A DNA stretch of 64,000 nt, from assembly GCF_000423365.1 (NCBI RefSeq), contig NZ_AUHV01000005.1:434001-498000 (forward strand). Reading direction: 5' to 3'. This document shows, piece after piece, positions 7,828 through 15,086 of the stretch (positions are counted from its first letter, which is position 1; every line of letters starts with the position of its first letter). The notes below the pieces were generated by a model. It had not been told where the DNA came from and made no database searches. It worked only from the letters and a program-made list of their open reading frames with translations. The DNA is from Maritalea myrionectae DSM 19524. GTDB lineage: Bacteria > Pseudomonadota > Alphaproteobacteria > Rhizobiales > Devosiaceae. Both the position numbers and the translations under genes were made by a program.

Positions 7828-8934
7828 TTATTTGCTGATTGGGCCGGGTGCTTTGACCTGCTTCATCAGATCATCGTCCCAATCGCCTTCCACCAACACG
7901 TGGGCTGTGGCGCCGAGTTCAACTGCCTCGATGAGGTTGTGGTTCACATAGGCGTAAACCCCAGGCTGCAAGAACTCATAGAATGCTGCACCGGCAGAGC
8001 CGCCGCGGATGAGCCATGTTTCGAGATCTTTTTCAGGGGCGTTGTTGAACTTGCCTGTTTCCCAAACATAGTCACCATGACCACCAATCAAGTGTGGACG
8101 TGTGTCGCGGTTGGCTTGTGAGTGCACGAACAAGACTTTCTCGCCCACTTTGGCTGTCAGCGCATTTTCGCCTGTAAGTGCGCCTTTTTTACCGTTGAAC
8201 ACCACATGGGTTGGGATCAAGCCACGCATGGTTTCAATTTGATCTGAAAAGCTCTCAGACACGGTTTCGTAGGTCTTGTATTCGCCATTTTCATCGCGAG
8301 GAATATAGAAGTCGTTCTCACCGATGTTGTACACACGGTCATAACGCAGTGGGTTGCCTTTATCATCTTTCAGGCCTTCGCGAGGCAGAACCATAATGGT
8401 GCCGCTCATGCCTGAGACAACGTGCCATGGGATCATAGAACCGCCAGGGGCACAGTGATAAACAAAGGTACCTGGGCGAGTGGCTTTAAAGCGCAACACG
8501 CATTGTTCGCCAGGGGCAACTTCTGTCAATGCACCGCCGCCCAACGCGCCTGTTGAGGCGTGGAAGTCGATATTGTGCAGCAGTTCGTTGCTTTCTGGGT
8601 TGATGAGGGTCAACTCAACATAGTCGCCTTCATGCACCACCATCATAGGACCAGGCACAGAGCCATCATAAGTCATGGCGTGAGTTGTTGTACCTTCATC
8701 ATCCACTTCCCAAACTTTTTCTTGGATGGTCATTTCAAATTCAACGACCTGTGGAGGACCTGAAGCAACTTGCTCGTGCTCATGTACGAATGGAGGAGGT
8801 ACCAACTTCACTTTTTTGCGAGGCATCTCATCTACGTTATCCGCAGCCATTGCTTGCGGTGTAAGGTTGGCCACTGCGGTCAGCGCTGCTGCTGTGCCGA
8901 GGGCTCCAAAGATTGTTTGACGACGAGTAACCAT
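7828..8934 (-). CDS. nirK: Copper-containing nitrite reductase
   Basis: A 368-residue periplasmic enzyme reducing nitrite to nitric oxide. The N-terminus has a Tat-type signal (RRQTIFG, then a hydrophobic stretch ending AMA near residue 30). Type 1 copper ligands are His120, Cys161, His171 and Met176. Type 2 ligands are His125, His160 and the His of YVNHNLIEA near the C-terminus. The catalytic Asp123 and the second catalytic His ([13 protein letters not shown]) are present, so the enzyme looks fully functional. Two FNR/Dnr-type boxes lie upstream, and the proximal one is positioned as a class II activator site. Confidence 0.97.
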   Translation of the reverse strand: MVTRRQTIFGALGTAAALTAVANLTPQAMAADNVDEMPRKKVKLVPPPFVHEHEQVASGPPQVVEFEMTIQEKVWEVDDEGTTTHAMTYDGSVPGPMMVVHEGDYVELTLINPESNELLHNIDFHASTGALGGGALTEVAPGEQCVLRFKATRPGTFVYHCAPGGSMIPWHVVSGMSGTIMVLPREGLKDDKGNPLRYDRVYNIGENDFYIPRDENGEYKTYETVSESFSDQIETMRGLIPTHVVFNGKKGALTGENALTAKVGEKVLFVHSQANRDTRPHLIGGHGDYVWETGKFNNAPEKDLETWLIRGGSAGAAFYEFLQPGVYAYVNHNLIEAVELGATAHVLVEGDWDDDLMKQVKAPGPISK

Positions 8935-8976
8935 GACATTCTCCTTTAAGATCTCATTGTTGGTCTTGATGAGGAG

Positions 8977-8982
8977 AAGGTA
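8977..8982 (-). promoter_or_regulatory. Candidate -10 element of nirK
   Basis: TACCTT on the minus strand is centred exactly 32 bases downstream of the proximal Dnr box centre (9011.5), as for class II FNR-family promoters. Predicted transcription start is near 8970. Confidence 0.45.
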
Positions 8983-9004
8983 GGCGAAGTTTTGAGAGGT
9001 TTCT

Positions 9005-9018
9005 TTGTTCTAGATCAA
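9005..9018. promoter_or_regulatory. Proximal Dnr/FNR box of nirK
   Basis: TTGTT-CTAG-ATCAA matches the TTG-N8-CAA pattern with one perfect FNR-like half-site. It is centred 78 bases upstream of the nirK start codon. Confidence 0.65.
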
Positions 9019-9077
9019 ATAGACACGCTCAAAAATTGAAAAAAATTTTATAAATCAAAAAGATAACATGTGTTTTA

Positions 9078-9091
9078 TTGATCTAGATCAA
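9078..9091. promoter_or_regulatory. Distal perfect FNR/Dnr box upstream of nirK
   Basis: TTGAT-CTAG-ATCAA is a perfect palindrome and an exact match to the FNR consensus. It shares the CTAGATCAA core with the proximal box, and the centres are 73 bp apart, about seven helical turns. It touches the terminator of the downstream-facing ribN gene. Confidence 0.65.
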
Positions 9092-9119
9092 TAAAGGGGG
9101 CGCTTAGTCCCCCTTTATT
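9090..9119 (-). terminator. Terminator downstream of ribN
   Basis: AATAAAGGGGG (9090-9100) and CCCCCTTTATT (9109-9119) form a perfect 11-bp stem with an 8-base loop, just after the minus-strand ribN stop at 9133. The symmetric A/T flanks could make it work in both directions. Confidence 0.8.
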
Positions 9120-9132
9120 GTTTGTCTTTGCT

Positions 9133-10059
9133 TTAGGGCCTGCGTTTCGCTTCGCGCTGGGCAATATATAAAGACGCGACAATAATCAAGGCCGCCCCGA
9201 CCCATAGATTGCCCGTAGGCACCCAGCCAAACACCAAGAGCCCACCCAACACGTTGAAGGGCAGTTTCAGATGATCAAATGGCTGCACATAAGCGGCATC
9301 GGCAGTGGCATAGGCTTTGGTGATCATAAATTGCGCCAGCGCCACCAACAGGCCTGCGGCAATAATATAGATCAGCGCCATATTGTTTGAGATGGCGAAA
9401 CCGTCGAGCAGGCCCATTTCGGGATTACCTTGGGCGGCGGAAAAGGCAAATAGCGCATTGGCAGGTGCGGTGAGGAGCAGCAAATAAAGAGTGATGGAAT
9501 CTGAGTGTTCGGTTTTGGTCAGCTCTTTGGTGAACAAGGAGGTGATGGCCCAAAATAGGGCAGCGCCCACGGGCAGTAGCGAATTGATCGTGAAACCTTC
9601 GGCCCATGGCTCCAAAATGATCATGCCGCCAACAAAACCCAAAAGCGTGGCGGCCCAGCGGGCCCAGCCCACGGTTTCACGCAAAATGAGTGCGGCACCG
9701 ATGGTGACAAAGAAGGTGGAGGTCATAATTAAGGCGATGGCCTGCCAAATGGGCACGCCCTTGGCGAGGCCCAGCACCCAAAGCTGCACGCCGATAGATG
9801 CGGCAATCACCCGCAATACATGCATGACAGGGCGCTTGGTTTTCAGCGCACCGGAGCCAAGTTGACTGACCATGGGCAGCATAATGAAAAAGGCCAGCAA
9901 ATATTGCCAGAAGGCGGCAGCCGTGGAGGGCGTGCCGTGGGTGAGGGTGGCCAATTGGGTAAGCGAATTGACGGCGGCGAACGCAATGCCAGCGCCCACC
10001 ATATAAAGCCCGGCCAAAATCGCAGGGTTGCGCAATGTTAGATTTGCGGACTGATCCAT
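9133..10059 (-). CDS. ribN: EamA/DMT-family riboflavin transporter (RibN type)
   Basis: A 308-residue protein with ten predicted membrane segments in two EamA halves (for example GLYMVGAGIAFAAVNSL near 18-34 and ILRETVGWARWAATLLGF near 130). The transporter family alone does not give a substrate, but an FMN riboswitch lies directly upstream on the same strand. That arrangement marks the RibN riboflavin importers described in alphaproteobacteria. No other rib gene lies nearby, so uptake rather than synthesis is the inferred role. Confidence 0.85.
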   Translation of the reverse strand: MDQSANLTLRNPAILAGLYMVGAGIAFAAVNSLTQLATLTHGTPSTAAAFWQYLLAFFIMLPMVSQLGSGALKTKRPVMHVLRVIAASIGVQLWVLGLAKGVPIWQAIALIMTSTFFVTIGAALILRETVGWARWAATLLGFVGGMIILEPWAEGFTINSLLPVGAALFWAITSLFTKELTKTEHSDSITLYLLLLTAPANALFAFSAAQGNPEMGLLDGFAISNNMALIYIIAAGLLVALAQFMITKAYATADAAYVQPFDHLKLPFNVLGGLLVFGWVPTGNLWVGAALIIVASLYIAQREAKRRP

Positions 10060-10167
10060 GTGTCGAGTTCCTTTCCGAACCGATATGAATCAGGGCGTGA
10101 TGAGGGTGACCCGAACAAGCACCAAACGAAATCCCGACAGGGGCAATCGTGTGGCAGGCTATTCGAC

Positions 10168-10312
10168 CCCTTCTCTTCCATCCGGACTTTGACCGTCGGC
10201 TCTGGAATTGCACCAGATCTGCTTGACCCTTTTGGCGGGACCAAAAGGCGCTCGCGGGCTTATGGGTTGCTCCATTCACCGCCGGTGGGGAATTTCGCCC
10301 CGCCCTGAGAAG
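10168..10312 (-). ncRNA. FMN riboswitch (RFN element)
   Basis: On the minus strand the conserved FMN aptamer blocks appear in order: CAGGGCGGGGCGAAATTCCC, CACCGGCGGT, AGCCCGCGAGC, a variable hairpin (CCTTTTGG/CCAAAAGG type), then CAGATCTGGTGCAATTCCAG, GCCGACGGTCAAAGTCCGGA and TGGAAGAG. The 3' edge is about 110 bases before the ribN start codon, which leaves room for an expression platform. FMN binding would be expected to shut down ribN. Confidence 0.96.
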
Positions 10313-10345
10313 GTTTTGCCCCCGGACCATTCCGAAAGCGCGCTG

Positions 10346-10374
10346 TTTTAGCATGGGGGATTTGACGATGGCAA
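10346..10374 (-). promoter_or_regulatory. Candidate promoter of the riboswitch-ribN transcript
   Basis: Minus-strand TTGCCA (10369-10374) and CTAAAA (10346-10351) are 17 bases apart and lie about 35 bases before the aptamer. Confidence 0.4.
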
Positions 10375-10476
10375 GGAAATTGAAAGGCAAGGTTTACCTT
10401 AAAAGCATTCAATGTTTGTAGACAAAGAATAAGATGCGATAGTTGAGCAGATTTTCTCGAATTTTTTGATTTGTGT

Positions 10477-11295
10477 ATGTTTAAAATATTCTTTGTTCAC
10501 GCCCGCGCAGCGACTGCAGTTGTATTTATTCCTGCTCTATTGTTTTGCTTTTTTGAATTGTCTCGGATCTTTGTTCTTCCGAGGGAGACATTCGATTCCA
10601 GTTTTATTAATTGGTTCGTTTTAAAGCGTTATTTTCTTCTGGTTTTAGTAACACTCATCGTTAGCAATTGGACAAGATATTGGGTTACAGGCACTCAGCC
10701 CAGATGGATTCTATATAACAAAAACTCTTTCCCGTCAGTGCCTGTGGTTCTCGCGTTTTGTATCGCTGCGATCTTTATTTTTGTGTCGCCAATGATCTGG
10801 AAGAGTGCCGTTGTTAAGCCGCTGATAGATCAATTCAACGTTCTTGGCTTTCTCTTTTCAGTGCGTATTCTCGGCTTTGCAGTGATCTTGATATTCACAT
10901 TTATGGCTTACCGAGCGTTTGTAGATAAGAATATTCCACTCTTTTCCATTGTACTACTTTGTGCATTTGTATTTGCGACCACCTATCTAATCCACCATCT
11001 TACCGGGTATTCTTTTGACATTAGGGATAAACTTTATGCGGTATCGGTTACTGCGGTTTTCGCACCCATTGGCTTTTTGTTAGAATTATTGGGCGGATCT
11101 GGCTCGAGTGAGTTTTTGGGCTTGGCGATGATGATATTCTTTTATGTCGCAACGCCTATAGGTTGGGTTCTCTCTTTCTTTTTATATTGGTACCTCTTCC
11201 TTTTTGTTTTCACTTTGGGATTTGAACTTCTCGAATGGAGTGGTTCTCGGCTAAGTCTGAAAAATAAAACAGCTGAAAGTTATGATCAAAAATAG
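10477..11295 (+). CDS. Orphan AT-rich integral membrane protein
   Basis: A 272-residue protein with six or seven predicted membrane helices, for example ATAVVFIPALLFCFFEL near the N-terminus, VVLAFCIAAIFIFVSPMIW mid-protein and FLYWYLFLFVFTLGFELL near the end. It has a short charged tail. I recognise no family. The coding sequence is visibly richer in A/T (many TTT, ATT, TTA codons) than its neighbours, and no good ribosome site is present before TTG 10471 or ATG 10477. These features suggest recent acquisition or a fast-evolving orphan. It has no functional partner on either side. Confidence 0.65.
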   Translation: MFKIFFVHARAATAVVFIPALLFCFFELSRIFVLPRETFDSSFINWFVLKRYFLLVLVTLIVSNWTRYWVTGTQPRWILYNKNSFPSVPVVLAFCIAAIFIFVSPMIWKSAVVKPLIDQFNVLGFLFSVRILGFAVILIFTFMAYRAFVDKNIPLFSIVLLCAFVFATTYLIHHLTGYSFDIRDKLYAVSVTAVFAPIGFLLELLGGSGSSEFLGLAMMIFFYVATPIGWVLSFFLYWYLFLFVFTLGFELLEWSGSRLSLKNKTAESYDQK

Positions 11296-11394
11296 CTGAT
11301 TGCTTGGCAGATTCTTGATATCGCACAGCGAGGATTTTCTTGCCTTTAATTGTCATTTCCGCGTAAGGCTCGCTTCAACCAAGGAGTGAGCCTT

Positions 11395-12576
11395 TTGCAT
11401 AAAGTGGATGTGTTGATAATTGGCGCCGGGGCGGCGGGGATGTTGGCGGCGGCGGAGGCGGGCAAGCGCGGGCGCCGGGTATTGCTGGTGGACCATGCCA
11501 AGAAGGCGGGCGATAAGATCCGCATTTCGGGCGGCGGGCGATGCAACTTCACCAATGTGAACACCAGCTTCAAACAGTTTTTGAGCGAAAACCCACATTT
11601 CGCGATTTCGCCGCTCAAACGGTTTTCGGCGCAGGACTTTATTGGCCGCGTGCGGGAACGCAAAATTGCGTTTCATGAAAAAACCCTGGGGCAGTTGTTT
11701 TGTGATGAGAGCGCGCAACAGATCATTGACATGTTGCTGAACGATTTGCGGGATGCGGGCGTTGAGCTGCGGCTGAAAACCAGTGTGCATGGGGTGCAAA
11801 AAACTGGCGATAGATTTGTTGTTGAGCTGGATGATGGACAGGTCGAGGCGGAAAAACTGGTGGTGGCCACCGGTGGCAAATCGATTCCGAAAATGGGGGC
11901 CACCAGTTTTGGTTATGATTTGGCCAGCCAATTTGGGTTACGGGTGGTGGAGACGCGACCAGGGCTGGTGCCGCTGACGTTCGATCAATCCACTTTAGCG
12001 CCGATCAAGGAATTGGCCGGGGTGGCGCTGGATCCTGTGCAGGTGAGCCGCGGTAAAGTGCAGTTTAATGAGGCGCTCTTGTTCACCCATCGTGGGTTGA
12101 GCGGTCCGGCAATTTTGCAAATCTCGTCGTTTTGGCGCGAGGGCGATCAAATCAAGGTCAATATGCTGCCGGGACAAGACATATTTGACCAGTTGCGCGC
12201 CGCGCGACAGGATAATGGCAAGCGTGCCGTGCAGACGGTTTTGGGCCAGTTTTTGCCCAAGCGTGTGGTTGAGTTTGTGATCAACGAACAGAATATCAGC
12301 GGTAATCTGGCGGATATGAGTGACAAGAAGCTCAAAAATCTTTCGGACCGTTTGGCGCAATGGGTGTTGAAGCCCACGGGATCGGAAGGTTATCGCACGG
12401 CCGAAGTGACGTTGGGGGGCGTGGCCACCGACGAGTTGGACAACCGCACCATGGAAGCGAAAAAAGTGCCGGGGCTTTATTTTATCGGCGAAGTGGTGGA
12501 TATGACCGGCTGGCTTGGTGGGTATAATTTCCAATGGGCCTGGTCTTCGGCGTGGGTGGCCGGACAAGCGGTTTAA
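11395..12576 (+). CDS. HI0933/YhiN-family FAD-dependent oxidoreductase
   Basis: A flavoprotein of about 393 residues. It shows an N-terminal FAD-binding Rossmann motif VLIIGAGAAGMLAA, followed by KIRISGGGRCNFTN, which is characteristic of the HI0933 group. A GGKSIPKMGATSFGYDLA segment lies mid-protein and a C-terminal GEVVDMTGWLGGYNFQWAW. The reaction of this family is not established. TTG 11395 was chosen because AAGGAG ends 8 bases before it; an upstream in-frame TTG at 11350 has no such site. Confidence 0.88.
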   Translation: MHKVDVLIIGAGAAGMLAAAEAGKRGRRVLLVDHAKKAGDKIRISGGGRCNFTNVNTSFKQFLSENPHFAISPLKRFSAQDFIGRVRERKIAFHEKTLGQLFCDESAQQIIDMLLNDLRDAGVELRLKTSVHGVQKTGDRFVVELDDGQVEAEKLVVATGGKSIPKMGATSFGYDLASQFGLRVVETRPGLVPLTFDQSTLAPIKELAGVALDPVQVSRGKVQFNEALLFTHRGLSGPAILQISSFWREGDQIKVNMLPGQDIFDQLRAARQDNGKRAVQTVLGQFLPKRVVEFVINEQNISGNLADMSDKKLKNLSDRLAQWVLKPTGSEGYRTAEVTLGGVATDELDNRTMEAKKVPGLYFIGEVVDMTGWLGGYNFQWAWSSAWVAGQAV

Positions 12577-12701
12577 AAACAAATTGCCAGCGGGCCTTTT
12601 CCTTGATTTGATGCGCAAAGGGATGATCAATCCGTGCTGAATGCGCAGGCATGATGCATTGGGATTGGCGACTGTTTTCATCTGTTCGGTTGGGGGGAGA
12701 C

Positions 12702-13487
12702 ATGACCGAAGATACACAAGTTGCAACGCGACCGGGTGGGTTGCCGCAAGTTAATAAAATTGGATTTTCCGACATTGGCGAGGCATTGGGCCAGGGGTGG
12801 CACGACTTTATGCGCGCCCCACAATATGGGCTGATCTTTGGTGGCTTTTATGTTTTGGGTGGCTTTGCCATTCTGGCAGCGCTCGCGGTTTACGATATGC
12901 CGTGGATGATCATACCTGTTGCCATTGGCTTTCCGCTGTTGGGGCCGTTTATCGCCGTGGGGCTTTATGACGTGTCGCGTCGATTGCATGCAGGCGAACC
13001 GCTCAAAATGGGCGAAATATTTGGGCTGATGTTCCGGCAAAAGGATCGGCAATTGGGCTGGATGGCCTTTGTGGTGCTGTTCATTTTCTGGATTTGGGTC
13101 TATCAGGTGCGGTTGCTGCTGGCCCTGTTTCTGGGGTTCAAGAGCTTCTCGTCAGTGGGCATGTTTCTAACGGTGATCACCACCACGTCCGAAGGGCTGG
13201 GCTTTTTGGCGGTTGGCACCTTGGTGGGCGCTGGCCTTTCCTTTGTGTTGTTCGCCTCCACTGTGGTGGCTATGCCGCTTTTGCTTGAACGCGAGTTGGA
13301 TTTCGTTTCAGCGATCATCACCAGCTTTAAAGCGGTGACCAAGAATTTTCTGCCCATGATTGCCTTTGGGGCACTGATCGTCTTGTTCACCTTTGTGGCG
13401 ATGGTACCAGCGTTTTTGGGTCTTGTGCTTGCCTTGCCGATTTTGGGCCATGCCACATGGCATCTTTATAAAAAGCTGGTGGTATAA
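12702..13487 (+). CDS. DUF2189 membrane protein
   Basis: A 261-residue inner-membrane protein with about six helices. It matches the DUF2189 pattern: a soluble N-terminus, then ALGQGWHDFMRAPQYGLIFG before the first helix, PLLGPFIAVGLYDVSRRLHAG, and a C-terminal half with LASTV-like helices ending in HATWHLYKKLV. Function is unknown. ATG 12702 has GGGGGAG immediately upstream; the in-frame ATG at 12651 lacks one. It lies 2 bases from the convergent acetyltransferase gene. Confidence 0.82.
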   Translation: MTEDTQVATRPGGLPQVNKIGFSDIGEALGQGWHDFMRAPQYGLIFGGFYVLGGFAILAALAVYDMPWMIIPVAIGFPLLGPFIAVGLYDVSRRLHAGEPLKMGEIFGLMFRQKDRQLGWMAFVVLFIFWIWVYQVRLLLALFLGFKSFSSVGMFLTVITTTSEGLGFLAVGTLVGAGLSFVLFASTVVAMPLLLERELDFVSAIITSFKAVTKNFLPMIAFGALIVLFTFVAMVPAFLGLVLALPILGHATWHLYKKLVV

Positions 13488-13488
13488 A

Positions 13489-13941
13489 TTAACGCAGGCG
13501 CAGGGTCAGGCCTGTGGCGGGCACATTATTTGTGCCTTCAATGTGGCCCTGCGTTCGCTTATAAATCTCAAAGCCCATATGCTGATAAAGCCGTAAGGCG
13601 CGGCGATTGCCATCCAGCATTTGCACATCTAACGGGCGGTCGGTTCGGGCCAGTATGTGGCGGATCAGTTGTTGGCCGATGCCTTCGCTAAAATGGTGGG
13701 GCGTTACATAAAGCCAGACAAGTTGGTGCGATGAATATGCGGCAAAACCGAGGATTTTCTGGTCGCGCTCAGCGACGATGATTTTGCTGCCCACCAGTCT
13801 TTTATCTTGTGCGCATTTTTCAAGTGGCAGGAACGCGCCCGCCTTTATGTTGGCCTCTCCGAGCTCTGTTTTGCGGGCGGCGTCATGGATGCTGCAAAGT
13901 TGCGGCCAATCTGCCTCTTGGTAGGCGCGTATTGTGACCAT
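13489..13941 (-). CDS. GNAT-family N-acetyltransferase
   Basis: A 150-residue acyltransferase with the GNAT fold. The N-terminal TIRAYQEADWPQLCSIHD, the central strand VWLYVTPHHFSEGIGQQLI carrying the acetyl-CoA-binding loop, and NRRALRLYQHMGFEIYKR near the C-terminus are diagnostic. The substrate is unknown. Start is either ATG 13941 (favoured, as the conserved domain begins immediately) or ATG 13962. Confidence 0.8.
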   Translation of the reverse strand: MVTIRAYQEADWPQLCSIHDAARKTELGEANIKAGAFLPLEKCAQDKRLVGSKIIVAERDQKILGFAAYSSHQLVWLYVTPHHFSEGIGQQLIRHILARTDRPLDVQMLDGNRRALRLYQHMGFEIYKRTQGHIEGTNNVPATGLTLRLR

Positions 13942-14068
13942 GGTGTAGTGCGCTGCCGTCATGAGCTAATTGATTGGATATTTGCGCAAACGCGTCAAGA
14001 GTTTGGTTTTTGGCGAAACCTTTTGCGGCCTGTGGCCGTATATAGGTTAAATAAGCTTTGGAGGCCGT

Positions 14069-14959
14069 GTGCGCATTTTGATTTGGTTTTTTGCGATTTC
14101 AGCAATTGTGGTGGGGATGTTGGCAGTTATTGCGCTTTATCCGCCTGCGCGCGATCAGGCCCTTATTGCGACGAATGCAGCGATTGCCGATAAGAATATC
14201 CAGATCGAAAAGAATATAAGCTTTGGACCAGATCCGATGCACAGACTGGATATTTACGCCCCCTCTGATCGTCACCCCGCTTATGCGCAAAGCCTGAAGA
14301 ATCCCATTGTGATTTTCTACTATGGTGGCGGATGGCGCATGGGCGAGAAGTCGTTTTATCAATTTGCGGGAGCCGCGTTGGCGGCGCAGGGTTATCGCGT
14401 TGTCATCCCCGATTATCGACTGTTTCCGGAGGTTCAGTTTAAAGGCTTTATGGGTGACGCTGGCCGCGCCTATCAATGGGTTTGGGAGCAGCTGGCCGAA
14501 CCCGCTAACAAAGAGATTGTGGTGATGGGCCACTCTGCCGGGGCCCATATGGCAGCATTGTTGGCTTATGGCGAGCAATATCGATTGGGGGAAGCGCCGC
14601 GACCAGCGGCGATGGTGGGGCTGGCCGGGCCCTATTCGTTTGATCCAACTGATTGGCCGAGCACCCAGGATATTTTTGCAGACGTGGATCAGGCGGATGC
14701 GGCACGACCCGTTGCGTTTGTAAATGATAATAGCCCGCCAAGCCTAATGTTTCACGGTGATCGCGATGATGTGGTCAAGCTGTGGAATCAGGAAGAACTT
14801 GCAAAAGCGCTGAACGCCCACAATGTGCCGCACGACACCCATGTGTTGCCGGACACGGGCCATTATAAAATCCTGTTTTCACTTAGCCGACCGTTGCGGG
14901 AGAAAATGGCGGTTGTTGAGCGGATCAAGTCCTTCATTGACCGGCATGTTGACGAATAG
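14069..14959 (+). CDS. Alpha/beta hydrolase (esterase/lipase-like), membrane-anchored
   Basis: A 296-residue hydrolase with an N-terminal hydrophobic anchor (IWFFAISAIVVGMLAVIALY, residues 4-23). The oxyanion segment is FYYGGGWRMG near 88, the nucleophile Ser is in GHSAGAH near 155, the acid is in HGDRDDVV near 232, and the His is in DTGHYK near 268. The pattern is that of the BD-FAE/carboxylesterase group; natural substrates cannot be told. The GTG start at 14069 has GGAGG five bases upstream. Confidence 0.85.
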   Translation: MRILIWFFAISAIVVGMLAVIALYPPARDQALIATNAAIADKNIQIEKNISFGPDPMHRLDIYAPSDRHPAYAQSLKNPIVIFYYGGGWRMGEKSFYQFAGAALAAQGYRVVIPDYRLFPEVQFKGFMGDAGRAYQWVWEQLAEPANKEIVVMGHSAGAHMAALLAYGEQYRLGEAPRPAAMVGLAGPYSFDPTDWPSTQDIFADVDQADAARPVAFVNDNSPPSLMFHGDRDDVVKLWNQEELAKALNAHNVPHDTHVLPDTGHYKILFSLSRPLREKMAVVERIKSFIDRHVDE

Positions 14960-15086
14960 GAATGTCCTCAACAACAAACGTTGCTTTTCTGGTTAACGTT
15001 TTATAAAACCCGAATGAAGGAGTTAGTGCGCCTAGCACCTTGATAAATCTTTATTTATCTCTGTTTTGTGTTGGGTAGGGGGCAAA
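14960..15086. other. Intergenic region before the autotransporter
   Basis: About 130 AT-rich bases. No gene or terminator stem is obvious; the promoter for the autotransporter is presumably here, with TAGGGGG just upstream of ATG 15087. Confidence 0.4.
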
